Below, piece after piece: positions 35,001 through 47,015 of a DNA stretch of 64,000 nucleotides. A program made the translations under genes and the position numbers. Origin of the DNA: Nocardioides euryhalodurans (GTDB taxonomy: Bacteria; Actinomycetota; Actinomycetes; Propionibacteriales; Nocardioidaceae); contig NZ_CP038267.1 of assembly GCF_004564375.1 (NCBI RefSeq), positions 2,172,501 to 2,236,500 of the forward strand, given 5' to 3'. Position 1 is the stretch's first letter, and the number at the start of each line of letters is the position of its first letter. Under the pieces are notes generated by a model. The model made no database searches, was not told where the DNA came from, and worked only from the letters and a program-made list of their open reading frames with translations.

Positions 35001-35646
35001 ACCCGTCACCCTCGACCCGGTCGCGGATCCCCACACGCTCGTGCTGGGCGGTCCCGGCTCCGGCCGTACGGCGACGCTGCGCACCCTCCTCCACGAGATC
35101 GTCCGCAGCCACCCGGCCGACCGCGCCCAGGTCGTGCTGGTCGACCCCCGCCGGTCCTTGCTGGGCGAGGTCCCCGAGGCGCACCTGCTGGGCCACCACG
35201 GGACGGGCGCCGCCCCGGCCCTCGCCGAGCTGGCCGACCACCTGCAGCGCCGGCTGCCCGGTCCCGGGGTCACCCGCGAGCAGCTCCGGGCGCGGTCGTG
35301 GTGGTCCGGAGCCGAGGTCTTCGTCGTGGTCGACGACCACGAGCTGGCGCTGCTGCCGGGCGAACCGCCGCCTCTTGCCCCGTTGCTCCCGCTGCTCCCG
35401 CGCGCGGCCGACGTCGGGCTGCACCTGGTGCTGGCGACCGGCACCAGCGTCCGGGCACTCCACGACCCGGTCGCCCAGGCGCTGCGCGGGTTGGCGTCCC
35501 CGACCCTGCTGCTCCCGGGAGACCCGACCGACGGTCCCGTGGTCGGGCGGCTCACGGCCGTCCCGGGGCCTCCGGGCCGTGCCCGACTGGTCGGCCGAGA
35601 CGGGGCCAGGGCGCTGCAGGTGATGTGGACCGAACCCGCGGGGTGA
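32014..35646 (+). CDS. eccC: Type VII secretion ATPase EccC (three FtsK/SpoIIIE-type domains)
   Basis: The 1210-residue protein has two membrane helices near residues 30-75, a basic linker and three ATPase domains. Domain 1 has Walker A GATGSGKS (Lys441) and Walker B VVVDEF (Asp548, Glu549). Domain 2 has GAPRSGRT (Arg764 in place of the Walker lysine) and VLVDGWS without the catalytic Glu. Domain 3 has GGPGSGRT (Arg1018 for Lys) and VVVDDHE. So only domain 1 looks fully active. EccC drives substrate export; the last domain normally binds the Esx tail. GTG at 32014 has GAGAGGAG upstream. It is divergent from the Esx-EccD operon. Confidence 0.92.
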   Translation: MPAPDPPSGPIVPEAPPSLEPREGVGAILSSAVPMLGSLGSVVLVATMATQSGAGGHRSLLAAGCFLLGTLGFVVVQVDRQRSRRRQQQARSRRGYLRHLADVRARLHRAAAQQREALRREHPPPTALPARAEERRPWPQRPDQGPALLVRYAEARQPLSVELVRPEVGAAEEPDPVASAALDRLLATHRDVPGLPLLVDLVATGSVHVTGEREAGRSLTRAMVCSAATCHSPDDLAVAVLASPEALDDWRWLGWLPHAHSRRRHDAVGGARCAVTSAEALAPLLPRPGPDAAHVLLVVDGADPPPARPGLTVVGLRPGPAGPPSGEALRLHARPDGTLGVEAPRAAPTSAVADRCDLATAEAVARRLLPLAVPAGGPLGDPGLLALLGERASGPDEPRDLLRVPIGVGDDGRPVHLDLKESARGGVGPHGLLVGATGSGKSELLRTLVLGLALTHPPDVLEMVLVDFKGGATFAGLAPLPHVAGTVTNLADDLTLVDRVQHALAGELVRRQEVLRAAGGLASVHDLDRARAAGSDLPVLPSLLVVVDEFAEMLAARPGFLDVFTAIGRLGRSLGLHLLLASQRLEEGRLRGLESHLSYRIGLRTFSSAESRAVLGVPDAASLPPLPGSGFLRTGPGDPVRFRASYVSGAAPPPTARPAVLPFTLEEVPLPADVPGPPAGGPSVLEQAVAQLCGRGPRARQVWLPPLDEPAALGTLLQEVATAGLVLPLGTVDRPRQQRRDPLLVDLTGAGGHVAVVGAPRSGRTTLLQTLAAALALTHSPEQVRLLLLDLAGGGLTPLAGLPHVVAHATGHDPDVVRRVVAELRDLLDRRETGAGDRDGEVFVLVDGWSRLRGGPGELESEIQQVAARGLAHGVHVVVAADRWADLRAAMRDLVGTRLELRLGDPLDSEVDRRAARAVPQDRPGRGLTPEAHHFLAALPRLDDSGLEGLVARVAAAWPATTRPRLRPLPDQVALADVPSSGDVAGLVLGVDERLAPVTLDPVADPHTLVLGGPGSGRTATLRTLLHEIVRSHPADRAQVVLVDPRRSLLGEVPEAHLLGHHGTGAAPALAELADHLQRRLPGPGVTREQLRARSWWSGAEVFVVVDDHELALLPGEPPPLAPLLPLLPRAADVGLHLVLATGTSVRALHDPVAQALRGLASPTLLLPGDPTDGPVVGRLTAVPGPPGRARLVGRDGARALQVMWTEPAG

Positions 35647-35649
35647 GGG

Positions 35650-37227
<1,578 letters not shown>

Positions 37228-37234
37228 GGCCGTC

Positions 37235-37240
37235 AGCGTA
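37235..37240 (-). promoter_or_regulatory. -10 box of the HerA-like gene (leaderless)
   Basis: TACGCT on the - strand is 7 nt before the ATG at 37227. The inverted-repeat element begins at the next base (37241), so that element supplies the -35 region. Confidence 0.55.
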
Positions 37241-37406
37241 GATGAGTGATTCGCAGGGGGTGCCGGTCGAGCGAGCGCCTCATCCGCGCCCGGATGGCAC
37301 GGCGGACGAGCGAAGGTGTGGCGGAGCCACGTCGGGTCGAGGACGACGCAGCCAGTCGGGATGCGGGGAGGCGCGGGTCAGGCAACTCCCCTGGGAATCA
37401 CTCATC
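37241..37406. repeat. 166-bp MITE-like element with 19-bp terminal inverted repeats
   Basis: The left end GATGAGTGATTCGCAGGGG (37241-37259) is repeated inverted at the right end (37388-37406) with one mismatch (18 of 19). The interior has small hairpins, for instance CATCC-GCGCCC-GGATG and GTGGC-GGA-GCCAC. Weak reading frames cross it but none has family support. It lies between two divergent leaderless promoters. No clear target-site duplication is visible. Confidence 0.75.
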
Positions 37407-37448
37407 CAGGAGACTCCGCGGGGACCGGGCGGTCCCCACGACCCTCGT

Positions 37449-37454
37449 TATGCT
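37449..37454 (+). promoter_or_regulatory. -10 box of the 37461 gene (leaderless)
   Basis: TATGCT is followed by 6 nt and the GTG start. Confidence 0.6.
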
Positions 37455-37460
37455 GCGTCC

Positions 37461-37757
37461 GTGATCTTCAAGCGAGTCGGCCAGGGCCGGCCCTACCCCG
37501 ACCACGGGCTGACGTCCCGCGGCTGGGCGGCCCTGCCACCGCGTCAGGTCAGGCTCGACGAGCTGGTCACCACCAAGGACACGCTGCAGCTCGACGCGCT
37601 CCTCGACGAGGACTCGACCTTCTACGGCGACCTGTTCGCCCACGTCGTGGAGTGGGAGGGCGAGTACTACCTCGAGGACGGGCTCCACCGCGCGCTCCGG
37701 GCCGCCCTGCAGCAGCGCTCGGTGCTCCACGCCCGGGTGCACGCGGTGGTGGGCTGA
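37461..37757 (+). CDS. Conserved actinobacterial small protein (annotated elsewhere as VapB-family antitoxin)
   Basis: The 98-residue protein begins VIFKRVGQGRPYPDHGL and has VRLDELVTTKDTL, LLDEDSTFYGDLF and YYLEDGLHRALRAALQQRSVLHARV. This family is highly conserved in actinomycetes and is often labelled VapB-like, but no VapC toxin adjoins it; it sits instead before a LytR_C gene, as elsewhere. The function is unknown and an antitoxin role is doubtful. GTG at 37461 is set by the -10 box. It overlaps the next gene by one base (TGATG). Confidence 0.82.
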   Translation: MIFKRVGQGRPYPDHGLTSRGWAALPPRQVRLDELVTTKDTLQLDALLDEDSTFYGDLFAHVVEWEGEYYLEDGLHRALRAALQQRSVLHARVHAVVG

Positions 37758-38263
37758 TGGAGGCGCGGGCGCGCTCGATCGCGACCCTCGGGGTCCTCTC
37801 GCTCCTGCTCGTCATCGGCGGCGTCTGGGGCTGGTCCGCGCTCACCGAGCCACTGCCCGAGGAGGCCTCGACGGCGGTCTGCGAGGACCGCGAGTTCGGT
37901 CGCGGCGACCGGATCACCCGCCGCGACGTGACGGTCAGCGTCTACAACGCCGGCACCCGCGTCGGGCTCGCCGGCCTGACGATGAACCTGCTCACCGACG
38001 CCGGGTTCGCCGCGGGCTCCGAGGGCAACGCCCCCGACCGCGCGAGCGTCGCGCGGGTACAGATCTGGACCGAGGAGCCCAAGAACCCCGCGGTCGACCT
38101 GGTGGCCAGCCACTTCGGCCAGGACGTCAGGGTCGTCCGGCGCTCCTCGCCCGGAGCGGGGATCGCGGTCGTGGTGGGCGACGACTTCGAGAGCCTCACG
38201 GCCGGCCAGCGCGCCGTGGTCGCACGTCAGGCCACCTCGGTCTGCGGCCCTCCACGGGCCTGA
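37757..38263 (+). CDS. LytR C-terminal domain protein, membrane-anchored
   Basis: The 168-residue protein has an N-terminal membrane helix (about residues 8-28) and an extracellular LytR_C domain with VTVSVYNAGTRVGLAGLTMNLLTDAGFAAG and VARVQIWT. This domain occurs in cell-wall proteins, sometimes alone as here, without the catalytic LCP domain. It is coupled to the upstream small conserved gene by a one-base overlap, the usual order in actinomycetes. It ends one base before the stop of the convergent antiporter gene. Confidence 0.86.
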   Translation: MEARARSIATLGVLSLLLVIGGVWGWSALTEPLPEEASTAVCEDREFGRGDRITRRDVTVSVYNAGTRVGLAGLTMNLLTDAGFAAGSEGNAPDRASVARVQIWTEEPKNPAVDLVASHFGQDVRVVRRSSPGAGIAVVVGDDFESLTAGQRAVVARQATSVCGPPRA

Positions 38264-39763
38264 TCAGCGGGGGCGTTCCAGCCACTGCGCCAGCCGGCCG
38301 GAGTCCGAGACCTGGCGCAGTCGCCTCTCGGTCTTCTCGCGCAACCGGCGGGGCGTGACGATGAGCAGGTCGTCGCCGTGGCGGAGCACCGTACGCCGCT
38401 CGGGGACCAGCGTCTCGTCGTTCCTGATCACCATCGCGACCGACGCGCCCACCGGCAGCCGCAGCTCCCCCACCTCGACCCCGTGCATCCGCGACGCCGG
38501 GCTGATGCTGACCTGCAGCAGGTCGGCGGCGATCCGGTCGAGCGGTGCGGCCTCGACGTCCAGCCCCCGCGGCTCCGAACGGCTGGCCACGCGCAGCAGC
38601 CGGGCGGCCGTCGGCAGGGTGGGGCCGGTCAGCAGCGTGTAGATCACGACCATCACGAAGACCAGGTCGAAGAGCCGGTCCGCCCCGGGGACGCCCTCCG
38701 AGAGCGGGATGGTCGTCAGGACGATCGGGACCGCACCCCGCAGGCCCGCCCAGGACAGGAAGCCGCGTTCGTTCCACGACAGGTCCGAGGCCGCGGAGCT
38801 CACCAGGACCGACACCGGGCGGGCGACCAGGGTCAGGATCAACCCGGCGAGGACGGCCAGCGCGACGGTGCGGAGGGTGATCGTCCCCGGCGAGAGCAGC
38901 AGGCCCAGCATCACGAACAGGCCGATCTGCGCCAGCCAGGCGACCCCCTCCGCGAACGAACGGGTGGCGACCCGGTGGGGCAGCTCGCTGTTGCCGAGGA
39001 CCAGCGCGGCGACGTAGACGGCCGCGAAGCCGGAGGCGTGCACGGCCGACGCGGCGCCGTACGAGACCAGAGCGAGGCACATCGCGGCAATCGGGTAGAG
39101 GCCGGAGGACGGCAGCGCCGCGCGCCGCATCGCCCACGCGCCGCCGAACCCGAAGACCAGCCCGGACGCGACGCCGACGACCAGCTCCCAGGCCACGATC
39201 CCGGTGGCGCCGAGCAGCCCGTGGTCGGCCATCGCGCCGCTCGACACCAGGGTCACGAGCACCACGGTCGGGGCGTCGTTGAGGCCGGACTCGGCCTCGA
39301 GGGTGCCCTTGAGCCGCTGCGGCAACGGGACCACGCGGAGCACCGAGAAGACCGCGGCCGCGTCCGTCGGCGACGTGACGGCCCCGAGGAGCACCGCCAG
39401 CTGCCACGGGAGACCGAGCAGGTAGTGGGCGCCCACTGCCACCACCGCGATCGAGACCGCCACCCCGATCGTGGCCAGCGAGACCCCGAGCTTCATCGCG
39501 GGCCTCACCTCGGCCCACGAGGTCGTGAGACCACCCTCGGCCAGGATGATCGCCAGCGCCGCGAACCCGAGGGCGTGGGCGACCTGGGCGTCCTCGAAGC
39601 CGATACCGAGCCCGGCCTCGCCGAGGGCCACCCCCATCAGGAGGTAGATCAGCAGGCTGGGCAGCCCGGCGCGGCTCGAGAGCCGGACCGCGAGGATCGC
39701 CAGCAGGGTGACGGCGCTGCCGACGAGCACGAACGTGTCGAGGTCGTGGACGTCGAACGACAC
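38264..39763 (-). CDS. Cation:proton antiporter, CvrA/NhaP2 type
   Basis: The 499-residue protein has about 12-13 membrane helices with the CPA1 signatures GVALGEAGLGI, SPTDAAAVFSVLR and ESGLNDAPTVVLV, followed by a cytosolic TrkA_C-like domain (about residues 410-485; VEVGELRLPVGASVAMVIRNDE). It is likely a K+/H+ antiporter that protects against high internal potassium or alkali. The GTG at 39763 follows GAGGTGAC. It is convergent with the LytR_C gene at zero gap. The regulatory domain suggests nucleotide control. Confidence 0.91.
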   Translation of the reverse strand: MSFDVHDLDTFVLVGSAVTLLAILAVRLSSRAGLPSLLIYLLMGVALGEAGLGIGFEDAQVAHALGFAALAIILAEGGLTTSWAEVRPAMKLGVSLATIGVAVSIAVVAVGAHYLLGLPWQLAVLLGAVTSPTDAAAVFSVLRVVPLPQRLKGTLEAESGLNDAPTVVLVTLVSSGAMADHGLLGATGIVAWELVVGVASGLVFGFGGAWAMRRAALPSSGLYPIAAMCLALVSYGAASAVHASGFAAVYVAALVLGNSELPHRVATRSFAEGVAWLAQIGLFVMLGLLLSPGTITLRTVALAVLAGLILTLVARPVSVLVSSAASDLSWNERGFLSWAGLRGAVPIVLTTIPLSEGVPGADRLFDLVFVMVVIYTLLTGPTLPTAARLLRVASRSEPRGLDVEAAPLDRIAADLLQVSISPASRMHGVEVGELRLPVGASVAMVIRNDETLVPERRTVLRHGDDLLIVTPRRLREKTERRLRQVSDSGRLAQWLERPR

Positions 39764-39866
39764 GTGTCACCTCGCGACGGAGCAGGGGCGGCGAGGACGC
39801 AGTCTATCGGCGGGCACCGGGGCCGAGCGGGCGGCTCCACCCTGCGGGAGCGCAGTCAGCGCGGGG

Positions 39867-41159
39867 TCAGCGCGACGACCGGAGCGGGAGCGGCGACTGC
39901 ACGTCCTCGTCCGGGACGTGGTCGGGGAGCCCTGCCACCAGCGACCGCTTCACGAACCCGTTGCGGATCCGCTGCGGGTGGTCGCCGACGTCGACGGTGC
40001 GCTCGATCCGACCGGTCGCGTAGGAGATCCGGGAGACCTCGTCGGTGCCGCTCCACGAGACGTAGCAGGACCGGCCGTTCCCGCTCTGCGTGACCCAGTA
40101 CGGCTTGCCGTCCTCGCGCCGCAGCAGGGGACCGCGCCGGCCGGTGGCCTCGTCGACCACCGTGGCGTAGTCGGACATCGTCCCGGCGACGCAGAGCCTG
40201 GTGCCGCGAGGATTCATCGCGATCCCGTGGTGGGCGGAGTCGAGCAGGTACTGCTCGCGCGGGGTGTCCCTGACCAGGTTGGGGAGCCGGGTGACGCCGA
40301 GCAGCCGGCCGGTGCGGAGGTCCAGCTCGACGTACCCGTGGAAGAAGCTGACCTGGAAGAAGACGCGTCGCTCGTCCCGCGAGAGCGTCATCGGGCGGAC
40401 GGCGGTGCTGAGTCCGTCCCTCCCGGCCCGGTCGAAGGTCCGGCGCAGGTCGTAGCGGCGCAGCACCTCGAAGGTCCGCGCGTCGACCACCTGGAAGACG
40501 CGCTCCCCCTTGGTCGGGTCGGCCAGGTCGCGGTCGGTCGGGGTGTAGACGTGGCCGATGCTGGCGTGGAGGATCTTGCGGCCGCCGTCGATGAAGACGC
40601 TCTCGTGGGGCGACCCGCCCGAGGGGAAGGAGCCCAGCTCCTCGCCGTCACGGACCCGCAGCACGTGCACGGTGTTGGCCGTCGACGCGCTCACCACGAC
40701 GCGGCGGCCGTCGGGCGAGACCGCCATGTGGTCCGAGCGCTGGCCGGCCACCGGGAAGCGCCACCGGATCCGACCGGTCCGCAGGCTGATGGCGACCACG
40801 TCGGCGAAGGAGGGCCGGGACACGATGAGCAGCCGACCGTCGTTGGAGGAGTACATGTCGTCGACGTACTGGTGGTGGCCCTCGCCGATCAGCTCGCGGA
40901 TCGCCACGAAGTAGGCGAGCCGCTCCGGGTTGAGGGCGATCTCGGCCATCCGCTCCTCGCGGTCCGGGATGATGTCGATCCGGCCCAGCTGCTCGAACGA
41001 GCGCGGGGCCAGCACCGTCGCCGTGCCGTCCCAGTTGTTGCCGACGAAAACCGCCCGGCGTACGTCGCCGACGGGCTCCTGCCCGTCGCCGGCCGCGGCG
41101 GGGGAGACCCCCACCAGGCCGGACACGGCCACCACTGCGGACACCAGCCAGGTCCTCAC
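39867..41159 (-). CDS. Secreted YncE-like beta-propeller protein
   Basis: The 430-residue protein has a signal peptide (MRTWLVSAVVAVSGLVGVSPAAA, cleavage near residue 23) and then repeated blades such as HMAVSPDGRRVVVSAS, VHVLRVRDGEELGSF and HGIAMNPRGTRLCVAGT, typical of YncE/YVTN seven-bladed propellers. No catalytic residues are apparent, and such proteins may bind ligands or surfaces. The GTG at 41159 is preceded by GAGGAGGGC. It stands alone between the antiporter and the VWA gene on the same strand. Confidence 0.85.
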   Translation of the reverse strand: MRTWLVSAVVAVSGLVGVSPAAAGDGQEPVGDVRRAVFVGNNWDGTATVLAPRSFEQLGRIDIIPDREERMAEIALNPERLAYFVAIRELIGEGHHQYVDDMYSSNDGRLLIVSRPSFADVVAISLRTGRIRWRFPVAGQRSDHMAVSPDGRRVVVSASTANTVHVLRVRDGEELGSFPSGGSPHESVFIDGGRKILHASIGHVYTPTDRDLADPTKGERVFQVVDARTFEVLRRYDLRRTFDRAGRDGLSTAVRPMTLSRDERRVFFQVSFFHGYVELDLRTGRLLGVTRLPNLVRDTPREQYLLDSAHHGIAMNPRGTRLCVAGTMSDYATVVDEATGRRGPLLRREDGKPYWVTQSGNGRSCYVSWSGTDEVSRISYATGRIERTVDVGDHPQRIRNGFVKRSLVAGLPDHVPDEDVQSPLPLRSSR

Positions 41160-41228
41160 GCGCCCTCCTCGGTTGCGTCGTCGTGCCGGGTCAACGACGC
41201 GCGTGACCGGCGGGTTATGCCGGGTGGG

Positions 41229-42590
41229 TCACACCAGGTCGTGGACGAACTCGCCGAGCTGGGTCAGGTTGCGGCACTCGACCATCGCGACGACCTCCCC
41301 GTAGGGACCGGCGGCCGAGTCCCCGGTGTCCCAGTGACGGGGGTGCTCGGGGTTGAGCCACCACGCATGGCGGACGCCGCCGGCGAGCTCGCGCAGGGCA
41401 GGCAGCGCGAGGTCGCTGTAGTTGGAGCGGGCGTCCCCGAGCACCAGCAGCGACGCCCTCGGTCCGAGCGCGTCGGCGTGCTCCTCGGCGAAGGAGGTGA
41501 AGGCCCGTCCGTAGTCGGTCCGTCCCCACAGCGCCGCGTGCGCGGCGCTCGCCGCCAGGTCCGCCATCACCTCGGCGACGTCGGCACCGGGCCGGAAGTG
41601 GTGGGTCACCTCGTGCACCCGGTCGACGAACGTGAACGCGCGGACCTTGGTGAACTGCTCGCGCAGCGCGAAGACGAGCAGCAGCGTGAACGACGCGAAG
41701 CTGGCCACCGACCCGCTCACGTCGCACAGCACCACCAGCTCGGTGCGGTGCGGCCGCCTGGGTCGGTGGTGGGTGGTGAGCGGGACCCCGCCGGAGGACA
41801 GCGACGCCCGGACCGTGCGCCGGACGTCGAGCGGTCCGCGGCGCCGCGCGTGCTGCTCCCGGGCCAGCCGCGTCGCGAGGCGGCGCGCCAGCGGGTAGAT
41901 CTCGCGACGCATCTCCTCCAGGTCGGCCTTGCGGGCGGAGGAGAAGTCGAGCCGGTCGATCGTCGGCCGGAGCGCCACGTCGGCCACGTGGTCGGGACCC
42001 TTCTCCTCGGCGATCCGCCGGCGGGCGTCGCCCTCGACGAGGGCGGCGAAGCCTCCGACCCGCCGGCCGGCCGCCCGGCGGGCCTCCTCCTCGGTACGAC
42101 CACCCGCGACCAGCCCCGCCACGATCCGCTCGGTCAGCTCGGCCGGCGAGACCCGCCGCAGGGCCGTGTAGGCCGACCACCCCGAGAGCCCCGGGGCCCG
42201 ACCGGGCATCTCGCCGAACCGCTCGACGGCCTCGACGGCCAGGTCCTGGAGCTCGCCCGACTCCCCGGACCCGAGCGCCTCGGCGAGCCGTTCGCGGAGG
42301 TCTGCGAGCGCTTCGGGACCGTCCTTGGCGACCAGGTCGTCGCGGTCGGTGGTCGAGGCCGGGCCGGCCCACGAGCCGTGGGAAGTAGAGGTCGAAGAGC
42401 GCGTCGAAGGTCGGCCGCTGGGAGTGCTTCTTGACCAGGGTGGCGGCGTACGCGTCACGCACGGTCGCGCGCTCGTCCCAGGGCAGCACCGAGAGCGCCG
42501 CGACGGCGTCGAGGTCCTCGGCGAGGGAGACCGGCACGCCGGCGCCCCGCAGCGCCTCGAGGAAGACGATGTGCCGGTCGACGAGCCCGC

Positions 42591-42594
<4 letters not shown>
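41229..42594 (-). pseudogene. VWA (CoxE-type) protein with apparent frameshift
   Basis: Two reading frames are needed. The start MSGLVDRHIVFLEALRGAGVPVSL to FDLYFPRLVG (from ATG 42594) is in one frame; the rest, from about DRDDLVAKDGPEAL to FVHDLV, is in the +1 frame. The break lies near 42362-42385. The C-terminal part has the CoxE/VWA MIDAS pattern VVLCDVSGSVASFASF (DxSxS), a later GRTDYG and LVLGDARSN. Total length 1366 is not a multiple of three. The gene overlaps the MoxR stop (ATGA). Either a real inactivation or a single-base error; the downstream frame remains open and has good codon use. Confidence 0.8.
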
Positions 42595-45548
<2,954 letters not shown>

Positions 45549-45577
45549 GCCAGGTCCGGGACGGTGGCACGCAGGCA

Positions 45578-45608
45578 ACCGCACCCCCGGGGTGGTCGGG
45601 GGTGCGGT
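45578..45608. terminator. Bidirectional terminator between devS and doxX-like gene
   Basis: A 12-bp perfect stem ACCGCACCCCCG/CGGGGGTGCGGT with a 7-nt loop lies in the 69-bp gap between the convergent genes. There is no T-run, as is common in actinobacteria. Confidence 0.65.
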
Positions 45609-45617
45609 GCCGGGCGT

Positions 45618-46211
45618 TCAGCGGAGCCAGTGGTTCCCGCTGACCATCGTGGTGCGGTTCCACGCCTGCCCCAGGCCCCAGGTGGTGCCGGCGGCCGTCA
45701 GCAGCAGCACGATCATCGTGACCGCGCCGAGCAGGTGGTCGTCGAGGACCGGGTTGTTCTCCGGGGGCAGCACGACGGTCCACATCAGGACGTACATCAG
45801 GGCGCCGGAGATGGTGGCCACCCGCATCCCGATGCCGAGCGTCAGCGCGAAGCCGATGCCGGCCAGGCCGATCATGAAGAGCCAGTCGGCCCAGGGGTCG
45901 CCGGCGATCGAGTTGTAGAAGTCCTGGAAGGGACCCTTGGCGCCGAAGGTGAGGAAGCCCTCGGTGGGACTCCCCCCGTTGATCCACGCGGCGTCTCCGA
46001 AGCGGTCCACGGTCTCTGCCCCGGTGGCCGGGTCGACGCTGCGACCGGTGGCGAAGCCGAGAGCGAACAGCTTGTCGAAGAACGCCCAGAGGAACGTGAG
46101 CCCGAAGCCGATCCGCAGGACCGCGAGGGCCTGGCGGGCGGGCCTGCTCACGACCGGCGTGGTGGCGTCGGACGCGGTGGCGGCATGTCCGGCGTGAGTC
46201 GAGGTGTTCAT
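45618..46211 (-). CDS. DoxX-like membrane protein
   Basis: The 197-residue protein has an N-terminal cytosolic tail and four or more helices, with VLRIGFGLTFLWAFFDKLFALGF at about residues 31-53, the DoxX/TQO-small-type start. A loop between helices 1 and 2 (DPATGAETVDRF, GSPTEGFLTFG) is long. The role may be quinone-linked redox chemistry or membrane stress; it is not shown. The ATG at 46211 follows CAGGAGG. It has a DosR-type palindrome upstream and a hairpin in its leader, and lies just downstream of devR. Confidence 0.83.
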   Translation of the reverse strand: MNTSTHAGHAATASDATTPVVSRPARQALAVLRIGFGLTFLWAFFDKLFALGFATGRSVDPATGAETVDRFGDAAWINGGSPTEGFLTFGAKGPFQDFYNSIAGDPWADWLFMIGLAGIGFALTLGIGMRVATISGALMYVLMWTVVLPPENNPVLDDHLLGAVTMIVLLLTAAGTTWGLGQAWNRTTMVSGNHWLR

Positions 46212-46227
46212 GACTGTCCTCCTGGTC

Positions 46228-46246
46228 AGGTGCCTGTCTGGCACCT
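46228..46246 (-). promoter_or_regulatory. Perfect hairpin in the doxX-like leader
   Basis: AGGTGCC-5 nt-GGCACCT is a perfect 7-bp inverted repeat just upstream of the AGGAGG of the doxX-like gene. It could be an operator or an mRNA hairpin that shields the ribosome binding site. Confidence 0.45.
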
Positions 46247-46300
46247 CCAGACAACCGCTGCGGAGGGTTCCGGGGTCAGGGGCGTGGGTCCGGCCCTCGA

Positions 46301-46314
46301 GGGACCAAGGTCCC
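46301..46314. promoter_or_regulatory. DosR (DevR) box upstream of doxX-like gene
   Basis: GGGACCAAGGTCCC is a perfect 14-bp palindrome matching the DosR core GGGACTWWNGTCCC at 13 of 14 positions. It sits between the devR stop (46316) and the doxX-like start, 90 bp before the latter. Confidence 0.65.
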
Positions 46315-46315
46315 G

Positions 46316-46945
46316 TCAGCCGAGCAGCCGGGAGGCCAGCACGGCGGCCTGCGTACGCCGTTCGAGACCGAGCTTGCCGAGGATGCTGGACACGTAGTTC
46401 TTCACGGTCTTCTCGGCCAGGAAGAGCTGCTCCCCGATCTGCCGGTTGGTGAGGCCCTCCGCGATCAGCCCGAGGATCTCGCGCTCCCGCTCCGTCAGGT
46501 CCGCCAGCTCGCTCGGCATCGGGTCGCCGTTGCGGACCCGGTCGAGGACCCGCGCCGTGAGGGTGGGGTCGATGAGTGACTGCCCGGCCGCCACGCGGCG
46601 GACGGTGTCGACGAGGTCGTGGCCACCGATCTGCTTGAGGACGTAGCCGGACGCCCCGGCGAGGATCGCCGCGAAGAGCGCCTCGTCGTCGTCGTACGAC
46701 GTGAGGATCAGCGCGCTGATCGTCGGGTCGACGGACCGGACCTCGCGGCAGACGTCGATGCCGCTCCCGTCGGGAAGCCGCGCGTCGAGCACCGCGACGT
46801 CGGGACGCAGCGCCGGGATCCGGCTGGCGGCCTCGACGGCGAGGCCGGACTCGCCGACCACCTCGATGTCGCCGGCGTCCTCGAGGAGCTGGCGCAGCCC
46901 GCGCCGGACCACCTCGTGGTCGTCGAGGAGAAAGACCTTGATCAC
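46316..46945 (-). CDS. devR: DevR/DosR-like response regulator (NarL/LuxR family)
   Basis: The 209-residue regulator has a receiver domain with the phospho-acceptor Asp54 (VAVLDARLPDGSGI) and acidic pocket LLDDHEVVRRG, and a LuxR-type HTH LTEREREILGLIAEGLTNRQIGEQLFLAEKTVKNYVSSILGKLG near the end. Similarity to DosR is high in both domains (LAEKTVKNYVS, ERRTQAAV). It is likely phosphorylated by DevS and binds the two GGGAC-type palindromes nearby. The GTG at 46945 follows AGGGGGT. No DosR box was seen before devR itself. Confidence 0.92.
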   Translation of the reverse strand: MIKVFLLDDHEVVRRGLRQLLEDAGDIEVVGESGLAVEAASRIPALRPDVAVLDARLPDGSGIDVCREVRSVDPTISALILTSYDDDEALFAAILAGASGYVLKQIGGHDLVDTVRRVAAGQSLIDPTLTARVLDRVRNGDPMPSELADLTEREREILGLIAEGLTNRQIGEQLFLAEKTVKNYVSSILGKLGLERRTQAAVLASRLLG

Positions 46946-47015
46946 CGCGCACCCCCTGCGGCGGGATCACGGCCCGCTGCAGGGTCCACGATGCCACTCC
47001 GCGACGTCCGGCGCC

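Noticed and set aside
31894..35463. A 1189-codon open frame antisense to eccC
   Set aside because: The residues are Arg/Gly/Gln/Val-rich with no family match, and it is the mirror of a clear EccC gene. Long antisense frames are expected at this GC content.
37236..37410. Target-site duplication around the 166-bp element
   Set aside because: Flanks (GCGTA on the left, CAGG on the right) do not match, so no duplication can be claimed.
37242..37460. Reading frame starting inside the inverted-repeat element and running into the 37461 gene
   Set aside because: The part before 37461 has no family match, and TATGCT 6 nt before the GTG fixes a better start.
37461..37757. Toxin-antitoxin pair
   Set aside because: No toxin gene adjoins; the next gene is a LytR_C protein and the pair is a conserved actinobacterial unit.
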